64,000 nucleotides of DNA from Arthrobacter sp. efr-133-R2A-120 (GTDB lineage: Bacteria > Actinomycetota > Actinomycetes > Actinomycetales > Micrococcaceae). The stretch lies in contig NZ_JARVRF010000009.1 in the NCBI RefSeq assembly GCF_030209835.1, forward strand, positions 62,001 to 126,000. The letters run 5' to 3'. Every line of letters begins with the position of its first letter. Position 1 is the first letter of the stretch. The notes under the pieces are model-generated. The model had not been told where the DNA came from. It saw nothing but the letters and a program-made list of their open reading frames with translations, and ran no database searches. Shown here in pieces: positions 39,326 to 49,130 of this stretch. The position numbers and the translations under genes were made by a program.

Positions 39326-40882
39326 TCAGGCAGCTTTGCGGCTGGATGTCATGAGCTTCATGAGGCTTTCCTGGCTGGCTTCGTCCTTGTTGAGTACGCC
39401 AGTGATGGCGCCCTCGAAGATGGTGTAGATACGGTCGGAGAGGCCCAGCAGCTCGGGAAGTTCGGACGAAATCACAATGACGCCCTTCCCTTGGTTGGCC
39501 AGCTGCTGGATGATTCCGTAGATCTCGTACTTGGCCCCGACGTCGATTCCGCGGGTGGGTTCATCCAGGATGAGAAGGTCCGGATCCGTGAACATCCATT
39601 TCGCGAGCACCACCTTCTGCTGGTTTCCGCCGGAGAGCTTCGATACGCCTTCCTCCACCGAGGGGGTCTTGGTGCGCAGTGACTTCCGGTATTGCTCGGC
39701 CACCATGAATTCCTTGTTGGTGTCCACAACGATTCCCCGGCTGATCTTCTTCAAGTTGGCAGACACCGTGGTGGTCTTGATGTCGTCCAGGAGGTTCAGT
39801 CCCAGGCTCTTGCGGTCTTCCGTGACGTAGCCGAGACCCGCGTCGATCGCCTGGCGGACACTGCGCATGGTGATCGGCTTGCCGTCCTTGTACACCTGTC
39901 CCGAGATGAACCGGCCGTAGGAGTGGCCGAAGACGGAGCGGGCGAGCTCGGTGCGTCCGGCGCCCATCAGGCCCGCAAAGCCGACGATTTCACCGCGGCG
40001 CACATGGAAGCTGGAGTTCTTGCAGACCAAGCGGTCCTGGATCTGGGGATGCCCGACGGTCCAATCCTTGACCTCGAAGAACACCTCGCCGATCTTCGGC
40101 GTGTGGTCGGGGAAGCGGGACTCGAGCGTCCGCCCGACCATGCCCTTGATGATCCGGTCCTCGTCGACGCCGTCTTCCACCACGTTGAGCGTCTCGATGG
40201 ACTTGCCGTCGCGGATGATGGTGATCTCGTCCGCGATCTGCTCGATCTCATTGAGCTTGTGGGAAATGATGATGGACGTGATGCCCCGGCCTTTGAGGCC
40301 AAGGATCAGGTCCAGCAAGTGCTGGGAGTCCGATTCGTTGAGGGCGGCAGTGGGCTCGTCCAGGATGAGCAGCTTGACGGACTTGTTCAGGGCCTTGGCG
40401 ATTTCCACCAATTGCTGCTTGCCGACGCCGATTTCCTTGATGGGGGTATCCGGGTCCTCGCGCAAGCCAACCCGTGCGAGCAGTTCGATTGACCGCTTGC
40501 GTGCTTCGGCCCAGTCGATGATGCCGCGACGGACGGGTTCGTTGCCGAGGAAGATGTTTTCCATGATGGACAGCTCGGGGATCAGCGCCAGTTCCTGGTG
40601 GATGATCACGATTCCCGCGTGTTCGCTGGCCCGGATGTCCTTGAACTGCTGGACTTCCGCCTGGTACACGATGTCGCCGTCGTAGCTGCCGTAGGGGTAA
40701 ACCCCGGAGAGCACCTTCATCAATGTGGACTTGCCTGCACCGTTTTCGCCGCAGATCGCGTGGATTTCGCCCACCTTGACCCGGAGGCTAACGTCCGAGA
40801 GCGCCTTGACTCCGGGGAATTCCTTGGTGATGGACCGCATCTCGAGGAGAACCGGATCCTGGTGCGTTATGGGGGTCGACAT
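39326..40882 (-). CDS. mmsA: Sugar ABC transporter ATPase with two nucleotide-binding domains (MmsA/GguA type)
   Basis: The 518-residue protein has two ABC domains. The first has Walker [10 protein letters not shown], signature-like [15 protein letters not shown] and Walker [11 protein letters not shown]. The second (from about 255) has a degenerate Walker A (GLMGAGRTE), signature [15 protein letters not shown] and Walker [12 protein letters not shown]. This is the standard RbsA/XylG/MmsA architecture. It is the first gene of the operon; a promoter with a ROK-like site lies at 40948-40990. Confidence 0.94.
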   Translation of the reverse strand: MSTPITHQDPVLLEMRSITKEFPGVKALSDVSLRVKVGEIHAICGENGAGKSTLMKVLSGVYPYGSYDGDIVYQAEVQQFKDIRASEHAGIVIIHQELALIPELSIMENIFLGNEPVRRGIIDWAEARKRSIELLARVGLREDPDTPIKEIGVGKQQLVEIAKALNKSVKLLILDEPTAALNESDSQHLLDLILGLKGRGITSIIISHKLNEIEQIADEITIIRDGKSIETLNVVEDGVDEDRIIKGMVGRTLESRFPDHTPKIGEVFFEVKDWTVGHPQIQDRLVCKNSSFHVRRGEIVGFAGLMGAGRTELARSVFGHSYGRFISGQVYKDGKPITMRSVRQAIDAGLGYVTEDRKSLGLNLLDDIKTTTVSANLKKISRGIVVDTNKEFMVAEQYRKSLRTKTPSVEEGVSKLSGGNQQKVVLAKWMFTDPDLLILDEPTRGIDVGAKYEIYGIIQQLANQGKGVIVISSELPELLGLSDRIYTIFEGAITGVLNKDEASQESLMKLMTSSRKAA

Positions 40883-40947
40883 ACCCTCGCGCCTCCAATG
40901 TTTGACGTCGTTGTCGGCTCGGGGATGGCGAGCCTATCTGATGAGAA

Positions 40948-40990
40948 AGTAAACTGGATCACACCGCTTGTCGTCAAGACTTTAACGCAA
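40948..40990 (-). promoter_or_regulatory. Promoter and ROK-regulator site for the sugar importer
   Basis: On the minus strand TTGACG (40972-40977) and TTTACT (40948-40953), 18 bases apart, form a plausible -35/-10 pair. The -35 is embedded in TTGCGTTAAAGTCTTGAC (40973-40990), nearly identical to a site before the ROK gene (42243-42260). Confidence 0.6.
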
Positions 40991-41020
40991 GACGGCGATA
41001 ACAGCGTGGTAACGAAATGT

Positions 41021-42211
41021 TCAGGACTGCTTGATACCGGCGTGCTGGAACACCAAAGCGGCCGCCCCAAGGGCCTCCGCCCGGGCGCCGAGCGAAGACA
41101 TCGCCAAGTGCGTTGTCTCGCCGATTACGGGCACTGCGTGGCGGACGAGGCCGCGTCGGATCGGGTCCAGGAGGATGTCGCCGAGGCCGGCCAAGGGGCC
41201 GCCCACCACGATGACTTCCGGGTTGATGAGATTCGCCACATTGCCCAGTGCTCGCCCCACAGCGAGCCCCGCGTCGTCCACCACGCGAAGGGTTGCAGGG
41301 TCCCTCGCCAGGGCGTTCCGGACAATGTCCTCGGGCTCGAGGTGCAGTCCCGATCCCTTTCCGAGCAGCTCGATCATGGTGGTGGTGGAAGCCATCGTTT
41401 CCAGGCAGCCCCGGTTGCCGCAGCGGCAGATGGCGCCGTATTCGTGGATGGTCGCATGGCCGATTTCTCCTGTGATTCCCACCGCCCCGTAGTAGGGCGC
41501 CCCGTTGATGATGAGGCCCGCTCCGATGCCGGAACCGATCTTGAGGAACATGAGGTTACTGATCCCGCTGTGGGGCCCCCATGTGACCTCGGAGAGGGCG
41601 CCGAGATTGGCGTCGTTGTCAACGTACACGGGGAGATCGAGGGCTTCCTCCAGTCGTTCGAGAATCTGGATCCCCACCCATTCGGGCAGGATGGCACCCT
41701 GTGCCACAGTGCCGGAGCGGCGGTCGATCGGGCCCGCTATGCCGGCGCCCGCGCCGACTACCGCGCTTCGGTCGACCGCGCTTTCGAGCAAGAGTTTGTT
41801 GAGGAGTGCGACGGCGGCGCTGATGCCTTGTTCGGCGTGGTGGCCAAGGGGCAGCGTCACCGTTTCCTCGACGATGATGTGATAACCCAGCGAGGCCAGG
41901 ACCACCCGCAGGTGGCGACGGCCAAAATCGATCCCGACGGCGACCGCGCCGTTGCTGTTGAGCCTGACGTTCAGCGCCCTGCGTCCGGAGCTCGTGATCG
42001 GTTCCGTGGAGACGAGTCCCGCGTCCTGCATGATCTTGACGATGTTGGACACCGTTGCCGTGGAAAGACCCGTCTGCCTGGCGAGTTCGGCCTGGGTGGA
42101 TGGGCCGCTCAGCAGGCATTCGATGAGCCGCTGCTGGTTCAGGTGGCGCAGCGCTGATTGCGAGCCGGGGTTCTTGCGGTGGCTCTTCGTCGAGCTGGAT
42201 GTTGCAGGCAT
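41021..42211 (-). CDS. ROK family transcriptional regulator of the sugar importer
   Basis: The 396-residue protein has an N-terminal winged helix (QAELARQTGLSTATVSNIV) and a ROK sugar-binding domain (VGIDFGRRHLRVVLASLG, VDNDANLGALSE, GEIGHATI) with the zinc motif CRCGNRGCLE. ROK repressors of the XylR/NagC type release DNA on binding a sugar. It is directly upstream of mmsA on the same strand, and the same 18-bp motif lies before both genes, so control of the importer and itself is likely. The effector sugar is unknown. Confidence 0.92.
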   Translation of the reverse strand: MPATSSSTKSHRKNPGSQSALRHLNQQRLIECLLSGPSTQAELARQTGLSTATVSNIVKIMQDAGLVSTEPITSSGRRALNVRLNSNGAVAVGIDFGRRHLRVVLASLGYHIIVEETVTLPLGHHAEQGISAAVALLNKLLLESAVDRSAVVGAGAGIAGPIDRRSGTVAQGAILPEWVGIQILERLEEALDLPVYVDNDANLGALSEVTWGPHSGISNLMFLKIGSGIGAGLIINGAPYYGAVGITGEIGHATIHEYGAICRCGNRGCLETMASTTTMIELLGKGSGLHLEPEDIVRNALARDPATLRVVDDAGLAVGRALGNVANLINPEVIVVGGPLAGLGDILLDPIRRGLVRHAVPVIGETTHLAMSSLGARAEALGAAALVFQHAGIKQS

Positions 42212-42242
42212 GACATGAAGCGTGCCTCAAATCACAGTTGCA

Positions 42243-42260
42243 GTCAAGAAGTTAACGCAA
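42243..42260. promoter_or_regulatory. Probable ROK-regulator site before its own gene
   Basis: GTCAAGAAGTTAACGCAA matches GTCAAGACTTTAACGCAA at 40973-40990 in 16 of 18 positions. It contains GTTAAC and overlaps a possible -35 (TTGACT) on the minus strand. Confidence 0.6.
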
Positions 42261-42451
42261 CGGCGTGAAGTTGCATCTTCGTCATGGACTGTGCCGCCAA
42301 TTTGTACGATCCATCCCCGGCGGGCCGTCCGCAGGTCCATTTGTCCTGTGGGAGCGGACGGCGGCTGGCTAGGCTGGAACCACGAGTAATCCCGGGCGTG
42401 TCTCCCAAGAACGCCCGACGGGGGACGCAAGGTTCTATCGAGGTGGTAATG

Positions 42452-43261
42452 ATGCTGCTGTCCGTTCTGCAGGCCAACGCTGTTGTCCTGGACATCGACG
42501 CCAATCTAAAGACGGTCGATGCGGCGGCGCAACGCGCTGCCGCGGCCGGCGCTGCCTTGCTGTTGACCCCCGAGCTCTTCCCTGTGGGGTACGCGCCGCT
42601 GAGGCTCCACGCGGAGTTGGATTTCGCAACGCTTCCGAGCATCCGGCGTCGCCTGGCGGACATCGCCCGCACGCACGGCATCGGACTCGTGTACAGCCTT
42701 CCCGCACAGGCTGCCGATGGGGGCTGGCATATCTCGGCCACTCTTTTGGACGCGTACGGAACCGTGCTCCTGGACTACGACAAAGTGCACCTCTTCGGCG
42801 GGGAGGAGCGAAAGGCGTTCTCCGCCGCCCGAGCAGCTCCCGGCGTCGTGGACTTCAACGGGGTCAAGATATCGCTGCTGATTTGCTACGACGTCGAGTT
42901 TCCGGAAACTGTCCGCGCTGCGGCCACGAGAGGCGCTGAGCTTCTGCTGGTTCCCACAGCCCTGTCCGCGGGCTTCGACACGGTACCGCAAGTCCTGATC
43001 CGCGCCCGGGCGCTGGAAAGCCAGCTCAACGTGGCCTACGCGAACCACAGCGGCCACGAGGACGGCTGTGATTTCCTCGGCGGGAGTGTGGTCGCGGGTC
43101 CGGATGGTTCATTGCTCGCTGCTGCCGGGGATGGTGGGGCATTGCTGTTCGCCGAGATCTCCACGGAAAGCGTCAAGGCGGCCCGGGAACAAGTGCCGTA
43201 CTTGCGCGAACGCCGCCCGGAGCTGTACCGCGAGTGGGAAGGTTCTGCTCCAGAAGGTTGA
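42452..43261 (+). CDS. Carbon-nitrogen hydrolase (nitrilase superfamily)
   Basis: The 269-residue enzyme has the Glu-Lys-Cys triad: Glu41 in TPELFPVGY, Lys111 in DYDKVHLFG and Cys145 in LLICYDVEFPE. The family hydrolyses amides, nitriles or carbamoyl groups. Two consecutive ATG codons occur at 42449 and 42452; the second has the better distance from GAGGTGG. An open frame upstream to 42284 is not coding by appearance. It is transcribed alone and divergent from the ROK gene; substrate unknown (aliphatic amide or ureido compound are typical). Confidence 0.88.
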   Translation: MLLSVLQANAVVLDIDANLKTVDAAAQRAAAAGAALLLTPELFPVGYAPLRLHAELDFATLPSIRRRLADIARTHGIGLVYSLPAQAADGGWHISATLLDAYGTVLLDYDKVHLFGGEERKAFSAARAAPGVVDFNGVKISLLICYDVEFPETVRAAATRGAELLLVPTALSAGFDTVPQVLIRARALESQLNVAYANHSGHEDGCDFLGGSVVAGPDGSLLAAAGDGGALLFAEISTESVKAAREQVPYLRERRPELYREWEGSAPEG

Positions 43262-43452
43262 GGGTCCGGTTGCGCGGGGTGGATACACTCGTCCAGGCTA
43301 CGCCGGCGGCACTGGGCTTGGTCATGGAGTTGCTGTCATCGCGGATCCATAACAAAAGTGGTAGTTACATATCGGTTGCCTCTGATCGCAGCTAGCCTAA
43401 GGAGAGACGACGTGGGGATCGTCCCCTTGTGTCGCTTCGTCAGGGAGTCGAT

Positions 43453-44370
43453 ATGAAACTGAATTGGCGCACGTTGACAGCTGCCGTGCTGGGGCCCTTG
43501 CTGGCTCGTTCTGCGCTCACAATAACTTACAGCGGAGCCGCACACGCGGCTTCGTTTGGGGATAGGTCTTATCAGGATCCACTCATCGTGCTGGAGAAGC
43601 AGGGGTTGGTCGGGCCTGCGACGGCTGCGGCTAAGAAGGCAGCTGACGAGCGAAGCAAGGCAGTGAAAGATGCCGCTCCGAGCGGCGCGAAATCTTCGCT
43701 TCAGCCGGTTTCCCTGACGGCGCTTGTTCCGGAGGCGGGGAAAGCCACGCAGGACGGAGCAACCGTTCACCGAGCTGCAGGCAACAAGTACGGAGTTGTC
43801 ACCGGTACGGGTCAGCAAGGTCTAAACGCCGGGTATATCGTGATCAATAATTCCTCGGCGCCGACCGAATACAAGTTCGCAGTAAGTGATGCTTCGACCC
43901 GTCTGCATCTGAACGCCGACGGATCGATCACGGTCAACAACGCTGCTGGCGAGCAGGTGAATTACATTCAACCGGCTTGGGCCAAGGACGCTGCCGGGAA
44001 GCCGGTACAGACCCGGTATGCGGTGTCCGGGAACGTGATCACACAGACCGTTGACCACTTCGGAGCGCAGTACCCGGTGACTGCGGATCCTCAGACTGGG
44101 TGCGGCTTCGGATGGTGCTCGGTCTACTTCAACAGGTCAGAAACGAAAGACATTGCAACCGCAGGGTTTACCGCGCTGGGTGGCGCCGCGGTTGCCTGCG
44201 CTATCGGTGGTCCGTTCGCGGCAGCCGCTTGCGCTTTGGCGGCAGCATCTATTGGGGCAACAGCCCAGTATGCCGATAACCGTGGCCAGTGTGTCGGGCT
44301 CTCGTTCTGGGGCATCTACCCGGCGATCGGCTGGAACCCATTTGCGTACACGGGCCCGCAGTGTCGGTAA
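43453..44370 (+). CDS. Secreted protein of unknown function with Ala/Gly-rich, Cys-containing C-terminus
   Basis: The 305-residue precursor has a signal peptide (about 1-34, ending AAHA), a charged Ala/Lys-rich segment, a beta-rich domain (about 115-215, with HLNADGSITVNNAAG and QTVDHFGAQYPVTADP) and a C-terminal region of about 85 residues with six cysteines (GCGFGWC and GQCVG among them) and a hydrophobic stretch GGAAVACAIGGPFAAAACAL. The YPVTADP element is shared by many actinobacterial exported proteins of unknown role. The ATG follows CAGGGAG. Codon use is less GC-biased than neighbours. Confidence 0.75.
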   Translation: MKLNWRTLTAAVLGPLLARSALTITYSGAAHAASFGDRSYQDPLIVLEKQGLVGPATAAAKKAADERSKAVKDAAPSGAKSSLQPVSLTALVPEAGKATQDGATVHRAAGNKYGVVTGTGQQGLNAGYIVINNSSAPTEYKFAVSDASTRLHLNADGSITVNNAAGEQVNYIQPAWAKDAAGKPVQTRYAVSGNVITQTVDHFGAQYPVTADPQTGCGFGWCSVYFNRSETKDIATAGFTALGGAAVACAIGGPFAAAACALAAASIGATAQYADNRGQCVGLSFWGIYPAIGWNPFAYTGPQCR

Positions 44371-44396
44371 CGACTCGGACTAGAACGGATAGCATC

Positions 44397-44594
44397 ATGA
44401 ATATGCCTCTTAAGCAGGAACGACGCATTTTGTTCACCGTATGGGCTATCGCTGTAGTCGCGGGCGTGGTGGGGGGCCCTTTCCTTGCTACAGCAACGGG
44501 CCAGCCCGTCTGGGTGTTTTTCGGCCTGCTGGTTTTGGCGGGACTGTTAGGCCTTTGGCATAGCAGTTTCCGCCGACGCTCGCAGAGGCCCTGA
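44397..44594 (+). CDS. Small two-helix membrane protein
   Basis: The 65-residue protein has two hydrophobic helices (ILFTVWAIAVVAGVVGGPFL and VWVFFGLLVLAGLLGLW) and a basic C-terminus (RRRSQRP). It begins 26 bases after the secreted-protein gene and is probably co-transcribed. Size and topology resemble accessory or immunity proteins next to secreted peptides, but no specific family is recognised, so this is only a possibility. Confidence 0.6.
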   Translation: MNMPLKQERRILFTVWAIAVVAGVVGGPFLATATGQPVWVFFGLLVLAGLLGLWHSSFRRRSQRP

Positions 44595-44659
44595 TAAGAG
44601 AACCGGACTGAGGGAGGCTTCAGACAGCTAATGCGAAGCCAAGGAAGCGATCTGTAGTT

Positions 44660-46270
44660 TCACAATCTGCCCCCTCCGCCCACCAACCCGTCCGTGTACT
44701 GGAGCGCGATCCAAAGTTCCGCGCGCACTTGGGCCTGGTTCAAGTCGGTGTCGAGCAGTTCGGCGAGCAGGCCGATCTGGCGGCGCACGCTGTTGCGGTG
44801 CAACCCCAGCAGCTTTGCGGAGGCATCCCAGCTGCCGTTTTCGCTCAGCCAGCCCCGGAGCACTGCCAAGAGGGGATCGCGCCGATCAGCCTCCAAGGAA
44901 AGCACCGGTTCAAGAAGCCTCGCCGCCAGCATGGACCCGGCCTCGCGGCCCAGGAGTCCGGTGACGGACCAGGTCACCTCGTCGACACGGGCGCTCCGTC
45001 CGCTGGACTGGACGCGTGAACGGAGCGACGTCACCCGCTGATGCGCTGCGGCGAGCCCGGTCAGTTCCGTCGGGTCTCCAATAACGAGCCGCCAACCCAG
45101 CTTTTCGACGTCCGCCAGGAGCGCGTCGTCCACCTTCAAACGAGTGATCGCAGCGAATCCGTAATCGGTGATTTCCACCAGTTTGGTGTCGAAGAGGCGC
45201 CGCCATTGCAATAGCTCTCGCACCGGGCTGTCGCCGGCGGGCCATTCGGGAGAGTCCACCTTGATGCCTTGGATCACGCGCAGGGGAGCGGATCGCGTGG
45301 AGGACAGGCTCTGCGCCAGGAGGTCCTTGAGTCCGTTGACGTGCCGGGTCCCGCCGGTGGCAAGGCTTTCCGGGTGCAGCAGCAACGCCGTCGCCAATTG
45401 GCTTGGCGCGAGGGAGCCGCTGGTCCGTTGGCGGACGAGTAACTCCAGCAACCCCACGACGGACTGCACCACGCTGTTCTGGGCAGGAGTCAGCGCAGCG
45501 TCCGAGCCCAGTATCAGGGCGCCCAGATTGGCGTCCTTGGTGCTCCGCAGCGGGTGGCCGAAAACCATCTCGGAGCCAGGCTGCCCAAAGCCGTCCACCT
45601 CAACCCGCGGCCCGCTGCCCGAAAGGAGTCGTTCCAGCATGGGCTCCAGCAGTGAATGCTCGACGCCGGTGCTGCCGCCGGCAGCGTGGGCGCGTGCACG
45701 TACCCGCCCGTCCGCGCCGACCAGAAGCGCCCACACGGGAACCTTCTGTACCAAAGCGGCGAGCAGTTCGTGTTCAGGCCGGGGGGAGAGGACGGCCCGC
45801 ATGAGTTGCCGGTTGGTGTCCGCGAGCTGGCGGAAGACCTTCGCGTTGTCCGATTCCAGGAGCTGGGAGAACTCAAGCCCGATCGCGGCGAACGGTATGG
45901 ATTCCGGAATCTCGATCAAGGTGAGCTTGTGCCGCCTGCAGGCCTTGAACAGCTCGGCCGGGACTGCGTCGAAATACGGCCTGATCCCGAAGCCCAGCGC
46001 CGCCACCTTGGCCCCTACCAGCCGCTTCACGTAAGCATCCACGCTCTCCCTGGACCCGCCATCACCGAGGAAAGGGAGCCCCGCGGTCAGCAGGAACTCC
46101 CCTTCCGGCAGGTAGGGCGTGGGGTCGTCCAGTTCGCTGGGTTCAACCCAGCGCAGCAGCTCCCCGCCGCTGCCGCCGTCGTGGAGTATCTCCAACTCGG
46201 GCGGCAGCTGCTTCAGGAACTGCTCAAGCGTGACGAAACTCAGGCGGCCGGCGGCGGGCTCAGGCGACAT
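44660..46270 (-). CDS. PucR family transcriptional regulator
   Basis: The 536-residue protein has an N-terminal PucR sensor domain (about 10-130; TLEQFLKQLPPELEIL, EFLLTAGLPFLGDG), a central GGDEF-like/CdaR region and a C-terminal PucR helix-turn-helix (LLGLHRNSVRRQIGLLAELLD). Such regulators often control amino acid, purine or amine catabolism. The ATG at 46268-46270 lies inside the 3' end of alr (11-base overlap), so both genes are co-transcribed. It is a candidate controller of the divergent permease and oxidase genes. Confidence 0.9.
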   Translation of the reverse strand: MSPEPAAGRLSFVTLEQFLKQLPPELEILHDGGSGGELLRWVEPSELDDPTPYLPEGEFLLTAGLPFLGDGGSRESVDAYVKRLVGAKVAALGFGIRPYFDAVPAELFKACRRHKLTLIEIPESIPFAAIGLEFSQLLESDNAKVFRQLADTNRQLMRAVLSPRPEHELLAALVQKVPVWALLVGADGRVRARAHAAGGSTGVEHSLLEPMLERLLSGSGPRVEVDGFGQPGSEMVFGHPLRSTKDANLGALILGSDAALTPAQNSVVQSVVGLLELLVRQRTSGSLAPSQLATALLLHPESLATGGTRHVNGLKDLLAQSLSSTRSAPLRVIQGIKVDSPEWPAGDSPVRELLQWRRLFDTKLVEITDYGFAAITRLKVDDALLADVEKLGWRLVIGDPTELTGLAAAHQRVTSLRSRVQSSGRSARVDEVTWSVTGLLGREAGSMLAARLLEPVLSLEADRRDPLLAVLRGWLSENGSWDASAKLLGLHRNSVRRQIGLLAELLDTDLNQAQVRAELWIALQYTDGLVGGGGRL

Positions 46271-47480
46271 CGCTCGCTGCCTCCTGGTAATCGGGGCACT
46301 CGTAGGCGCCGGATTCGTAGACTCGGGGCAGTCGCGGTGCGATCCGGTTGATGATCTCGTCGCCGTGGCTTCCGATGGCGGCGCCCCAATCGTCGGCGCT
46401 CGCGGCCCCTCCGGCCGGATCGCCGAACAGGACCGCGGTGTGTCCGACCTCGATTCCAGTCGCATCCGGGCCGAGGTCCACCATGAACTGGTCCATGCAC
46501 ACCTTGCCGATCACCGGGACCTTCCGTCCAGCGATCTGGACCAGGGTCCGGCCGCTGATGCCCTTGGGGATTCCGTCGGCGTAACCCAGAGGGATGAGGC
46601 CGAGGTAGCGCGGCTCATGCGTGATGGCTTGGTGCTCGTAACTGACACCGGTTCCCGCGGGTACCTTCTTGACCATGACGAGCGGTGCAGCGACGCTCAA
46701 GGCGGGGCGCAGTCCGAAGTCGGCGGGATCCAGGTGGTCAGCGGGTGCCAATCCATAGATGGCCAGTCCGGCGCGGACCATATCGAAGTGGAATTCGGGC
46801 CGGTCCAGGATGTTTGCCGAGCTCGACACGTGCCGCAATTGCGGGTCCAGGCCGGCAGCTTGGGCTTCGCGAACGGCTTCTTCGAACTCCGCCACGGCGG
46901 CGGCGTTGCCGGGGTGGGCGGGAACGTCGGCCCACGCCAAGTGGGTCCAGATGCCGCGGACCAGAACCGTGCCGTCCTGCTCCGCCTTGCGCGCCTGAGC
47001 CACCAGCTCGGGCCAGTCTTCCTTGCGCGCACCGCCGCGGCTGAGGCCGCTGTCCAGCTCGAGGTGCACGACGGCGGGGCGACCCAATTGCCTCGCGATC
47101 CCGGCTAGGACTTCAAGTTGACCGACGCTCCCAAGCGAAACGTCGACGTCGTACTCGAGTGCCTCGCGAATGGTCGCGCTGGTCTGGGATGCCAGATATA
47201 ACCACGACAGGACCGGCACGGTGATGCCCGCCTGGCGCAATGCGATGGCTTCGTTCAATTGGGCCGTTCCCAGCCAATCGGCTCCTGCCGCCACGGCCGT
47301 GCGGGCAACATCCACGAGGCCGTGGCCGTAGCCGTTCCCCTTGATGACGGCCATGAAATGTGGCGCGGCGGTGCGCTGCTTGAGAGCTTTGATGTTGTCT
47401 GAAATCGCAGACAGATCGACGCTGACCTGCCCGGAAAGTGCCGCTTCCGGCGTAGTTTCTGATTGTGCAATACGTCTCAT
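46260..47480 (-). CDS. alr: Alanine racemase family protein
   Basis: The 406-residue PLP enzyme has VIKGNGYGHG, with the PLP lysine at about residue 47, the catalytic tyrosine region GTGVSYEHQ, and VCMDQFMVDLG. It interconverts L- and D-alanine or, in broad-specificity members, other amino acids. The gene sits with an amino-acid catabolic set (PucR, permease, monoamine oxidase), not with cell-wall genes, so it may serve D-amino acid use. Whether the strain has another alr cannot be seen here. The C-terminus extends (YECPDYQEAASDVA) beyond the core fold. Confidence 0.88.
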   Translation of the reverse strand: MRRIAQSETTPEAALSGQVSVDLSAISDNIKALKQRTAAPHFMAVIKGNGYGHGLVDVARTAVAAGADWLGTAQLNEAIALRQAGITVPVLSWLYLASQTSATIREALEYDVDVSLGSVGQLEVLAGIARQLGRPAVVHLELDSGLSRGGARKEDWPELVAQARKAEQDGTVLVRGIWTHLAWADVPAHPGNAAAVAEFEEAVREAQAAGLDPQLRHVSSSANILDRPEFHFDMVRAGLAIYGLAPADHLDPADFGLRPALSVAAPLVMVKKVPAGTGVSYEHQAITHEPRYLGLIPLGYADGIPKGISGRTLVQIAGRKVPVIGKVCMDQFMVDLGPDATGIEVGHTAVLFGDPAGGAASADDWGAAIGSHGDEIINRIAPRLPRVYESGAYECPDYQEAASDVA

Positions 47481-47579
47481 GGTTGATCACTATAGGTCAT
47501 TTTGCACCGCCGTGAGAGCTGGCTCACAGGCTTACGGTTGTCAGGGGAAACCGCCAACTACTCTGAAGGGACGTCAACG

Positions 47580-49130
47580 GTGACTGTGCCTACCTCCACC
47601 CAGACCAAGCCAACGCACGCCGCGAATACGGATGCCGGCAACACCGCCCGCCGCCCGGGGCTCGGTTCGCAGCTGCTCCGCCGCAAGCCGATCGGGCAGA
47701 TGGTCAGCGAAGCCGGAAGCAGCGAAAGCGGTACGCCGCTGGTCCGCAGCTTCGGTGTGCTCCAACTGACGATGATCAGTGTCGGCGCGACACTGGGCAC
47801 CGGCATCCTGGTGATCCTGGGTGAATCCGTGCCGCTGGCCGGACCCGCGGTCTGGATTTCCTTCGTCGTCGCGGGCCTCGCTGCCCTGTTCTCAGCGGTG
47901 TCCTACGCGGAAATGGCCGGCCTCGTACCCGTCGCCGGATCCAGCTATTCCTACTCCTACGCCACGATGGGCGAGGGCATGGCCTGGATCTGTGGTTGGT
48001 GCCTCGTCCTCGAATACGCGGTTTCCGTGGCTGCCGTGGCCGTCGGCGCTGGGCAGTACGTGAACGAGACCCTCGCCGCGTTCGGGCAGTTCCTGCCGGA
48101 CGCGATGTCCCAGCCACCGGGCAGCGGCGGCGTGGTCAACGTGCCAGCCATGCTGATTGTGGTCCTCGCCATGGTCCTGCTGGTGCGCGGCGCCAAGGAA
48201 AGCGCCTGGATCAACACCGCGATCGTGACCATCAAGATCGTCATCCTGCTGTTCTTCTGTGCCGTCGCGTTCACCGCGTTCAACGCCGGGAACTTCGAAC
48301 CCCTCATGCCCATGGGCGCCGCAGGCGTCTCGGGAGCAGCATCCCGGGTGTTCTTCTCCTACATCGGCTTCGACGCCGCCTCCACCGCGGGCGAAGAGGC
48401 CCGCAACCCCAAGCGCGACCTGCCCCGGGCCATCCTGCTCTCCATGGTGATCGTGACCAGCATTTACGTCCTGGTTGCCGTGGCCGCCATCGGCGCCCGT
48501 CCCTGGGAGTGGTTCGGCGGCACCGAGGCCGCGCTGGTGCAGATCCTCGAGGAAACCACCCACCAGCCCTGGATCGCTCTCGTCTTCTCCATCGGAGCCG
48601 TGCTCGCCATCGCCAGCATCGTCCTGACCGTGCTCTACGGCCAGACCCGCATCCTGCTCTCCATGTCCCGCGACGGACTGGTCCCCGAAGTCTTTGGTCG
48701 AATCTCCCCGCGCACCGGCACCCCGGTGGCCGGAACGCTGATCGTGGGCACCGCCGTCGCACTCACCGCAGGGCTTGTCCCGCTCGGCGCGCTCGCCGAC
48801 GCCACCAGCATCGGCACCCTCTTCGCGTTCGCGCTGGTGAACGTCGCCGTCATCTACCTGCGGCGCAACCGGCCGGAGCTCAAGCGCAGCTTCCGCGTCC
48901 CGCTCTACCCGATCACCCCCGTCCTCGGCACGCTGATGTGCGCCTACCTCATGGCCAACCTGGGTGCTGACACCTGGGTGGTGTTCGGTGGCTGGATGCT
49001 CGTGGGGATCGCCCTCTACTTCGGCTACGGACGCCGGAACTCCAAGGTAGCGGCCCTGACCGAACAGGAATACCGTGAACTATCCGCCAGGGTCGCCGAC
49101 CCGGAAACTGTGAAGGCAGAACTTTCATGA
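47580..49130 (+). CDS. APC family amino acid permease
   Basis: The 516-residue transporter has about twelve helices and the APC signature near helix 1 (LTMISVGATLGTGILVILG) and RVFFSYIGFDAASTAGEEARNP after helix 6, as in cationic amino acid transporter-like members. The GTG at 47580 follows GAAGGG by nine bases; the TMs begin at about residue 60. It overlaps the monoamine oxidase gene by 4 bases (ATGA), so uptake and oxidation are coupled. Divergent from alr across a 99-bp gap that includes GTGAG-N6-CTCAC (47512-47527). Confidence 0.92.
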   Translation: MTVPTSTQTKPTHAANTDAGNTARRPGLGSQLLRRKPIGQMVSEAGSSESGTPLVRSFGVLQLTMISVGATLGTGILVILGESVPLAGPAVWISFVVAGLAALFSAVSYAEMAGLVPVAGSSYSYSYATMGEGMAWICGWCLVLEYAVSVAAVAVGAGQYVNETLAAFGQFLPDAMSQPPGSGGVVNVPAMLIVVLAMVLLVRGAKESAWINTAIVTIKIVILLFFCAVAFTAFNAGNFEPLMPMGAAGVSGAASRVFFSYIGFDAASTAGEEARNPKRDLPRAILLSMVIVTSIYVLVAVAAIGARPWEWFGGTEAALVQILEETTHQPWIALVFSIGAVLAIASIVLTVLYGQTRILLSMSRDGLVPEVFGRISPRTGTPVAGTLIVGTAVALTAGLVPLGALADATSIGTLFAFALVNVAVIYLRRNRPELKRSFRVPLYPITPVLGTLMCAYLMANLGADTWVVFGGWMLVGIALYFGYGRRNSKVAALTEQEYRELSARVADPETVKAELS

